From Nitrososphaeraceae archaeon (lineage in GTDB: Archaea; Thermoproteota; Nitrososphaeria; Nitrososphaerales; Nitrososphaeraceae), in the NCBI GenBank assembly GCA_025922715.1, contig JAICHH010000063.1, positions 1-9,351 on the forward strand: DNA of 9,351 bases. The letters run 5' to 3'. Position 1 is the first letter of the stretch. Each line of letters begins with the position of its first letter. Under the pieces are notes generated by a model. It was not told where the DNA came from and made no database searches. It saw nothing but the letters and a program-made list of their open reading frames with translations. The translations under genes and the position numbers were made by a program. Shown in pieces: positions 5,101 through 9,351 of this stretch.

Positions 5101-5817
5101 TTATTCACTATATTCATCATGACGACGAACCCATGTCATAGGAAAATCATAACCAGTTTCATCTCGTCCTTTGGGGACCAAGTCAAGGTAGTTGTATGCA
5201 GTATTCAGTATATCCAGACCACGTGCATAAGTAGAATAAGTATGAAATATATGATTTGATTTGTTCTTGTAAAAGACACTTACTCCAGGTTGTTCTGAAA
5301 CATACGGATCTTGAATTGTAAAGTTGTAGAAGGCTTCTTTCTTTTCTAGCTCTTCTTTTGTAAATGATACATGATAATCAAAGTTGAAATCTGTATCATA
5401 AGAAGAAACCCATTTAAAATCCCAGCCCAATCGCTTCTTGTATGCATCTATCTTGTTATAAGGTGCTCTCGAAACCGCAATCATGGTAACATCTCGTTGA
5501 TTCAAATGGACAACTATGTCATTAAAATTGTCAGACCAAAAAGAACAAGATGGACAACCTACATCCCAGTTAGGATCATACATAAAGTGATATACTATTA
5601 GCTGACTTCTTCCATCAAAAAGATCTGACAAAGTTTCTTTTCCATTTGGTCCTTCAAATAGATATTCTTTATCAACTGCAACCCAAGGCAGATCTCGTCT
5701 TTGTTGACTAAGTTGGTCACGTAATACGGTGAATTCTTTTTCTTTTTTTAGTAAAACTTTACGAGCTGCTATCCATTCATTTTTTGAAACAATTTGATGA
5801 TTGTCCAAGTTTATCAT
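5101..5817 (-). CDS. DUF899 family thioredoxin-fold protein
   Basis: The 238 residues match the DUF899 family (AhpC/TSA-like thioredoxin fold), recognised by the N-terminal EWIAARKVLLKKEKE helix, RRDLPWVAVDKEYLFEG, the central VYHFMYDPNW...GCPSCSFWSDNF block and the C-terminal PGVSVFYK...ARGLD and DETG-Y region. C88-P-S-C91 sits at the thioredoxin-like position, so a dithiol redox role is possible, but activity in the family is not established. The start ATG overlaps the SRPBCC stop by 4 nt (ATGA), which implies translational coupling and makes this the third gene of the arsR operon. It is probably expressed together with the SRPBCC protein under ArsR control and ends at the hairpin at 5038-5060. 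Confidence 0.9.
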   Translation of the reverse strand: MINLDNHQIVSKNEWIAARKVLLKKEKEFTVLRDQLSQQRRDLPWVAVDKEYLFEGPNGKETLSDLFDGRSQLIVYHFMYDPNWDVGCPSCSFWSDNFNDIVVHLNQRDVTMIAVSRAPYNKIDAYKKRLGWDFKWVSSYDTDFNFDYHVSFTKEELEKKEAFYNFTIQDPYVSEQPGVSVFYKNKSNHIFHTYSTYARGLDILNTAYNYLDLVPKGRDETGYDFPMTWVRRHDEYSE

Positions 5818-6296
5818 TTACCTACTACTTCTTTGGTTACATAGTTTTGAAGTCGCACTATAAACCAAGACCATCCCTCACTATGACTATCATATTCTTT
5901 TTTATCTTTATCCATAAATCCTGTGTGAGTTAAAATTAACTTAGTTTTATTTTCATCTAATCGTTCTAATTGCCAAGATACTATAGTTTCTGGAAAATCT
6001 GGAATATCTTTATGTTTCCAGGTATAGGAAAGTTCTTTATTTGGAACAATTTTCGTTATTTTTCCAACTACATGATAATCTTTATCTAATTTATGTAAAT
6101 GTTTATCTGACTTATCTGATTTGTCTTTTACGAATGTAAATTGTACGTCTCCACCCTCTTTTGGATCCAATATGGTCACATCAGGAAACCATTGTGTTAG
6201 TTGATCTGCATCAGTGATAGCTCTAAATACCTTCTCGATAGATGCATCTATGATTATTTCTTGTTTTATAGCGAGATCATTCATTTTTTTGTTCAT
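5814..6296 (-). CDS. SRPBCC (AHSA1/START-like) domain protein
   Basis: This 160-residue helix-grip fold protein of the AHSA1 (activator of Hsp90 ATPase homologue 1-like) SRPBCC family has IIIDASIEKVFRAITDADQLTQWFPD at the N-terminus, YTWKHKDIPDFPETIVSWQLE in the middle and LTHTGF...EGWSWFIVRLQNYV at the C-terminal helix. The fold has a deep hydrophobic pocket that binds small lipophilic ligands; the ligand here is unknown. A lysine/aspartate stretch with repeated KSDK (about 58-64) is a local insertion. The frame overlaps the end of arsR by 20 nt if ATG 6296 is used. ATG 6284 (residue 5) would overlap by 8 nt and is also plausible. The ArsR-SRPBCC pair is a recurrent arrangement in bacteria and archaea. 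Confidence 0.92.
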   Translation of the reverse strand: MNKKMNDLAIKQEIIIDASIEKVFRAITDADQLTQWFPDVTILDPKEGGDVQFTFVKDKSDKSDKHLHKLDKDYHVVGKITKIVPNKELSYTWKHKDIPDFPETIVSWQLERLDENKTKLILTHTGFMDKDKKEYDSHSEGWSWFIVRLQNYVTKEVVGK

Positions 6297-6582
6297 TCTC
6301 CAGTAATTCCTTCAAACTCCTCAAATTATATCCCCACATACTAGCAAAAAATTTCATCATTTCATATGTCTTTTCCGTGTTAAGTGAATAAATTCTATTT
6401 TTACCAATCTTTTTTTCTCTAATCAAATCAGAATTTTTGAGAATTCGTAAATGAGAAGATACTGCAGGTTGAGAGAATTTAAAATGCTGTGCTATTTCAG
6501 TGGGAGTCATTTCTTTTTTCTTTAGTAAAAGCAATATCTGACGTCTGTTATCATCAGAGATTGCTTTCCATGATGATTCCAT
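6277..6582 (-). CDS. ArsR-family winged-helix transcriptional regulator
   Basis: A 101-residue ArsR/SmtB-type DNA-binding protein. The winged helix runs from about residue 8 to 68: RRQILLLLKKKEMTPTEIAQHF, recognition helix SQPAVSSHLRILKNSDL (37-53) and wing IREKKIGKNRIYSLN. It contains no cysteine at all, so the metal-sensing ELCVCDL-type site is absent; like other SRPBCC-linked ArsR proteins it probably senses something else or acts by dimer occupancy. It is the first gene of the three-gene operon. ATG 6582 lies about 27 bp from a TATA box and its AT overlaps the edge of a perfect 14-bp inverted repeat, indicating autoregulation. The downstream SRPBCC frame overlaps its 3' end. Confidence 0.93.
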   Translation of the reverse strand: MESSWKAISDDNRRQILLLLKKKEMTPTEIAQHFKFSQPAVSSHLRILKNSDLIREKKIGKNRIYSLNTEKTYEMMKFFASMWGYNLRSLKELLENEQKNE

Positions 6583-6624
6583 ATAAACATTTAATTAATT
6601 AATTAATTATTTAAATGTTTATAT
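6581..6624. promoter_or_regulatory. Perfect inverted-repeat operator of the arsR operon
   Basis: ATATAAACATTTAA (6581-6594) and TTAAATGTTTATAT (6611-6624) are exact reverse complements separated by a 16-nt (TTAA)n-like spacer. The minus-strand TATA box lies in and next to the right part of this element, and the left arm reaches the ATG. A bound ArsR dimer or pair of dimers would block TBP/TFB and the start site. Confidence 0.7.
6605..6615 (-). promoter_or_regulatory. TATA box of the arsR operon
   Basis: Minus-strand TTTAAATAATT is centred about 27 bp upstream of ATG 6582, so transcription probably starts at the start codon. It overlaps the right arm of the operator. Confidence 0.5.
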
Positions 6625-7020
6625 TTGTTGAAGATAAGAGTGTTGGTATTGTTGATGAAATCTATTCTATTATTTTTTAGGATCTAGATACATCTTGGTT
6701 AATCAAGCTATGAAAATAATTTCTTTAAAATTTTTAATCTGCAATGTATGATAAAAATAAGATAGTAGTTTTAGAATGTTAAAATAAAATGATAACAAAA
6801 ATAATAAACATTTTAAATGATTCGAAAGTATAGGATAGATCACTGTTTACTCATATTTTCAAAAAGTTACTGGTCCCACTTTATCGAAGGATTTAAATCC
6901 CATTGATTCCTCATTTTCATTTTTTATAATCTATTAGAAATCATTTAGCGAATATTCAAATAAGTTACCAAACTAATAAATAATCAGTTACAGATCCCAA
7001 TTACATGTTATGCTCGAAGC

Positions 7021-7056
7021 CCTCCGTTTGCACGCTTATGAATAAGTTTATAGTAT
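7021..7056 (+). promoter_or_regulatory. Second copy of the CCTnCGTTTG...GAATAAGTTTATA promoter module
   Basis: It matches 3968-4003 at 28 of 36 positions, with GAATAAGTTTATA (7040-7052) exact. In this copy the predicted start is near 7077, about 170 bp before the SDR gene, so it would give a long leader or a separate short RNA. Confidence 0.5.
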
Positions 7057-7167
7057 GTTAACAAACTTCAAAGTAAAAATATAATTTTCCTAATTATAAT
7101 CTTTATACATACTGTTATTTGTGTATATAAGTAATGCTTTTCTCTTTTTACAACGTACCATCAATTC

Positions 7168-7223
7168 ATTTGATAACAATATTGTTACCTCCTAATTTAT
7201 ATAGTTACCTTATGTTATCAAAT
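7168..7223. promoter_or_regulatory. Operator cluster and TATA box upstream of the SDR gene
   Basis: ATTTGATAAC (7168-7177) and GTTATCAAAT (7214-7223) form a perfect 10-bp inverted repeat. Within it lie the 14-bp palindrome TAACAATATTGTTA (7174-7187) and two direct copies of GTTACCT (7184-7190 and 7204-7210), 20 bp apart, flanking the TATA box TTTATATA (7196-7203). A further TAACAATA half-site is at 7223-7230. The predicted start near 7226 leaves a leader of about 19 nt. Confidence 0.6.
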
Positions 7224-7244
7224 AACAATAAGTGAGTTTTAATA

Positions 7245-7997
7245 ATGGGAAATAAACTTGAAGGAAAAATTGCAGTTATTACTGGCGGAAACAGTGGCAT
7301 TGGCTTAGCTACTGCAAAGAGACTTGTATCAGAAGGCTCGTATGTTTTCATCACTGGTCGACGTCAAAAAGAACTTGATGTAGCCTTATCAGAGATAGGT
7401 AAAAATGTCGTGGGTATTCAGGGCGATGTATCAAATCTCGAAGATCTTGATAGATTGTACAATACTGTGAGGGATCAAAAAGGTCATCTCGATATTCTAT
7501 TTGCAAACGCTGGCATTGCACAATTTGCTCCATTGGGAGAAATTTCTGAAGAACACTTCGACAATATATTCCGCATTAATGTAAAAGGAGTTCTGTTTAC
7601 TGTGCAGAAAGCACTTCCTCTATTTCACGATGGTGGTTCGATCATTTTGAATGCTTCCATCGGTGCATCCAAAGGAGTAGAGGAAGCTAGTGTTTACAGT
7701 GCGACCAAGGCTGCAGTACGTTCATTTGCGCGTACATGGACGGTTGATCTGAGACACAGAAAGATTCGTGTCAACGCTATCAGTCCTGGTCCGATCGACA
7801 CACCGATCTTTGGCAATCTACTGCAGAATGAGAAACAGAGGGAGCAATTCAAGAAGAATATCTTGAACACCGTACCTATGGGAAGAATGGGCAGTCCTGA
7901 CGAAGTGGCAAAAGTTGTCTTATTTCTTGCATCAGATGATAGCAGTTATATCACTGGTATAGAACTATTCGTTGATGGAGGACTGGCACAAATCTAG
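7245..7997 (+). CDS. Short-chain dehydrogenase/reductase (classical SDR)
   Basis: This 250-residue NAD(P)H-dependent oxidoreductase is of normal classical SDR length. The cofactor motif TGGNSGIG is at 13-20, NAG at 88-90, the catalytic tetrad N112-S138-Y151-K155 is complete (YSATK), and SPGPIDTPI at 180-188 and the C-terminal DGG (244-246) are present. R39-R40 after beta-2 (TGRR) favours NADP(H). The substrate is open: 3-oxoacyl-ACP reductase-like, sugar or quinone reductases all share this pattern. GC content by hand count over 7741-7920 is 47%, higher than most of the window, and codons such as CGT, CTG and ATC are commoner, hinting at a separate history. A dense operator region precedes it, so expression is probably regulated. 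Confidence 0.93.
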   Translation: MGNKLEGKIAVITGGNSGIGLATAKRLVSEGSYVFITGRRQKELDVALSEIGKNVVGIQGDVSNLEDLDRLYNTVRDQKGHLDILFANAGIAQFAPLGEISEEHFDNIFRINVKGVLFTVQKALPLFHDGGSIILNASIGASKGVEEASVYSATKAAVRSFARTWTVDLRHRKIRVNAISPGPIDTPIFGNLLQNEKQREQFKKNILNTVPMGRMGSPDEVAKVVLFLASDDSSYITGIELFVDGGLAQI

Positions 7998-8004
7998 ATA
8001 GCAT

Positions 8005-8024
8005 CCTTTTTCATCCTCCCTTTC
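8005..8024 (+). terminator. Pyrimidine/T-rich terminator after the SDR gene
   Basis: CCTTTTTCATCCTCCCTTTC follows the stop codon by 7 bp. T-rich pyrimidine tracts just after genes are the usual archaeal transcription end signal. Confidence 0.4.
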
Positions 8025-8470
8025 ATGCGATTCTGAATCCAGTAGTTAAAGTAAAATAATTATTTACAAAAAATATGGATAAAGAATGCTTCCAAAAAAC
8101 TACTTAATGTCAGAGTGTACATCATAATTTTTTAGGAAATATCAGATTAATCCAAGATTCTTTTCTACATTGTATTACTGTAAAGAGCAGTTATGACTTA
8201 AAAGTAAGTTTGCTATTTCCATTTTTCTTTACTTCTCTACATTTTACTTTAATCTATAAAATTTGAGAGTATACTTTATTATTTATATTCTGATCATTAA
8301 AAGATATGTGATAGTTAATGATTTATGACTTTTATTTTGATTATATTTTGATACTACACATGAGGATTGTAAATATACCAACTTGTAATATTAAATTACC
8401 AAACTTTATTATAATCTGATTTAAATTATATGACGAATTTATGAATAAGTAATAAGCTACAAAAAAATGG
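8025..8470. other. Intergenic stretch before the alpha/beta hydrolase
   Basis: Very AT-rich, with no frame over about 15 codons noticed on either strand and no RNA gene recognised. TTACCAAACT (8396-8405) repeats the string at 6965-6974, in both cases upstream of a promoter. Confidence 0.5.
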
Positions 8471-8490
8471 AAATAAGATTTATCTTATTT
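8471..8490. promoter_or_regulatory. 20-bp palindrome, candidate operator of the hydrolase gene
   Basis: AAATAAGAT-TT-ATCTTATTT is a perfect 9-bp inverted repeat with a 2-bp centre. It ends 21 bp before the TATA box (8512-8517), where an archaeal activator or repressor would bind. Confidence 0.5.
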
Positions 8491-8511
8491 GCTTGGGTTT
8501 ATATTTATAAC

Positions 8512-8517
8512 TTATAA
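8512..8517 (+). promoter_or_regulatory. TATA box for the alpha/beta hydrolase
   Basis: TTATAA is centred 23 bp before ATG 8538 and 26 bp before ATG 8541, which slightly favours the second Met as the leaderless start. Confidence 0.45.
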
Positions 8518-8537
8518 GATCAGTAATTAATAGCAAT

Positions 8538-9351
8538 ATGATGACTTGGATATTTTATAGATTCATCCATGTAAAATTTAATATTAAACTAAATAATTTA
8601 GATCCTTTAACATTTTTTTTACTAAATATTCTATTTATTCTTTCTTCGCTTTTAGCTATGAATAATGAGAAGATATTTGATAGAAATAATGTTTTTGCGC
8701 ATTCTGAAGTTACAACTCGAGATGACTACTACAACAACAATAGAAATTATAATGTAAATGTATCAGATATTCCTGCAAAAAAAATAACTCTTGGAGATAT
8801 AAATATTGCATATAAAATTTTTGGCAAAGGAGAGCCTCCTCTTGTACTTATAAGTGGTAGTGCTAATGTTATGGATGCTTGGCCATCATCTTTTTTAATT
8901 GAAATGGCTTTAACTCACAAGGTAATTATTTTTGATAATCGAGGGGTTGGAAACACTACTATAGGTACTCAACCTTTTACAGTTCAACAATTTGCAGATG
9001 ATACTGCTAAATTTCTAGATGCATTAAAAATACACAAAGCAGACATTTTAGGATTTTCAATGGGCTCTTTTATAGCTCAACAATTTACTCTGGAGCATCC
9101 TGAAAAGGTAAATAAACTTGTACTTTATGGCTCCTCCTGTGGTGGCAAGGATGCAATACCTCAACCTCCTGAAATAGTAAAAATTATCTCCGATATTGTT
9201 AACAATCAGACAACTGATGAAAAAACTATACTTTCTCTTACATTTCCCTTACAATGGATTGAAGCAAATCCCAATTATCAAGATAATATTCCCAAATCAA
9301 AAGAGATTATAACTCTTAATACCGTAAAAAAACAATTTGAAGCAGTAGAAG
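8538..9351 (+). CDS. Exported or membrane-anchored alpha/beta hydrolase (3' end cut by window)
   Basis: The frame is open from ATG 8538 to the last base, 271 codons so far. Residues 23-40 (PLTFFLLNILFILSSLLA) form one hydrophobic helix, so the protein is secreted or anchored with its catalytic domain outside; NNVFA-HSE at 50-57 could be a signal peptidase site. The alpha/beta-hydrolase domain begins near residue 80: oxyanion-loop region LVLISGSANVMDAW (102-115), VIIFDNRGVGNT (129-140) and nucleophile elbow GFSMGS with Ser174. The acid and His of the triad and the lid lie past the window. The closest impression is of esterase/peroxidase-like (FDNRGxGxS) hydrolases; the substrate is unknown. 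A polar Asn/Tyr-rich linker (60-76) separates anchor and domain. A 20-bp palindrome and a TATA box precede it. Confidence 0.9.
   Translation, partial: MMTWIFYRFIHVKFNIKLNNLDPLTFFLLNILFILSSLLAMNNEKIFDRNNVFAHSEVTTRDDYYNNNRNYNVNVSDIPAKKITLGDINIAYKIFGKGEPPLVLISGSANVMDAWPSSFLIEMALTHKVIIFDNRGVGNTTIGTQPFTVQQFADDTAKFLDALKIHKADILGFSMGSFIAQQFTLEHPEKVNKLVLYGSSCGGKDAIPQPPEIVKIISDIVNNQTTDEKTILSLTFPLQWIEANPNYQDNIPKSKEIITLNTVKKQFEAVE

Larger units (their letters stand above)
6625..7244. other. Long intergenic region between arsR and the SDR gene
   Basis: No reading frame longer than about 15 codons with a sensible start was noticed, and no RNA gene is recognised. It holds two near-copies of AGTTAC-x-G-x-TCCCA (6865-6881 and 6986-7002, 14 of 17 identical), TTACCAAACT at 6965-6974, a promoter module at 7021-7056 and the operator cluster before the SDR gene. 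A small untranslated RNA starting near 7077 is possible but not shown. Confidence 0.5.

Noticed and set aside
5371..5601. 76-codon plus-strand frame inside DUF899
   Set aside because: Antisense to the conserved GCPSCSFW region; no family resemblance.
7351..7533. 60-codon minus-strand frame inside the SDR gene
   Set aside because: Antisense to conserved SDR motifs; a shadow.
1..9351. CRISPR array, transposon, tRNA or rRNA
   Set aside because: No regularly spaced repeats, transposase frames, terminal repeats, cloverleaf or rRNA-like segments were found on reading either strand.

Overview
This 9.35 kb window is AT-rich and looks archaeal. Most genes have a TATA-like box centred about 23-28 bp before the start codon with little or no leader between them, which is typical of leaderless archaeal transcripts. 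Protein content (small zinc-finger proteins, a divergent ureohydrolase, an ArsR/SRPBCC/DUF899 operon, an SDR, a zinc alcohol dehydrogenase) and spacious AT-rich intergenic regions suggest a Nitrososphaeria-type (thaumarchaeal, ammonia-oxidiser lineage, e.g. Nitrososphaera/Nitrosocosmicus-like) chromosome. That assignment is inference; there is no rRNA or other phylogenetic marker here.

Layout. 1-597 is mostly non-coding, with a long imperfect hairpin, a 40-residue mini zinc-finger gene and the first copy of a 34-bp repeat. A zinc/NAD(P) alcohol dehydrogenase (598-1647, minus) is divergent from a 120-residue protein of unknown function (1812-2174, plus). Then, on the plus strand, come an ADP-ribose-pyrophosphatase-like Nudix hydrolase, a 64-residue B-box/AN1-like zinc protein, and a 97-residue protein of probable alpha/beta-barrel fold. 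A decayed or frameshifted minus-strand microgene lies at about 3271-3422. The second copy of the 34-bp repeat precedes a non-canonical arginase-family protein with a TTG start (4045-4926).

A nested inverted-repeat terminator separates that gene from a convergent minus-strand operon: ArsR-type regulator, SRPBCC/AHSA1 protein and DUF899 thioredoxin-fold protein, with overlapping frames. The operon begins at a perfect 14-bp inverted repeat around its TATA box, a likely autoregulatory operator. A 660-bp intergenic region rich in promoter and operator-like elements leads to a classical SDR oxidoreductase (7245-7997), whose GC content is higher than its surroundings. After another 540-bp gap, an exported or membrane-anchored alpha/beta hydrolase starts at 8538 and runs off the window end.

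How the genes may work together: the clearest functional unit is the arsR-SRPBCC-DUF899 operon. The ADH, SDR, Nudix and hydrolase genes are single-gene units of general redox or detoxification metabolism. No mobile element, CRISPR array, tRNA or rRNA was seen. I did not find a clear new defence or biosynthetic system. The most interesting signals are the shared promoter/operator modules, the altered active site of the arginase-like protein, and several microproteins.
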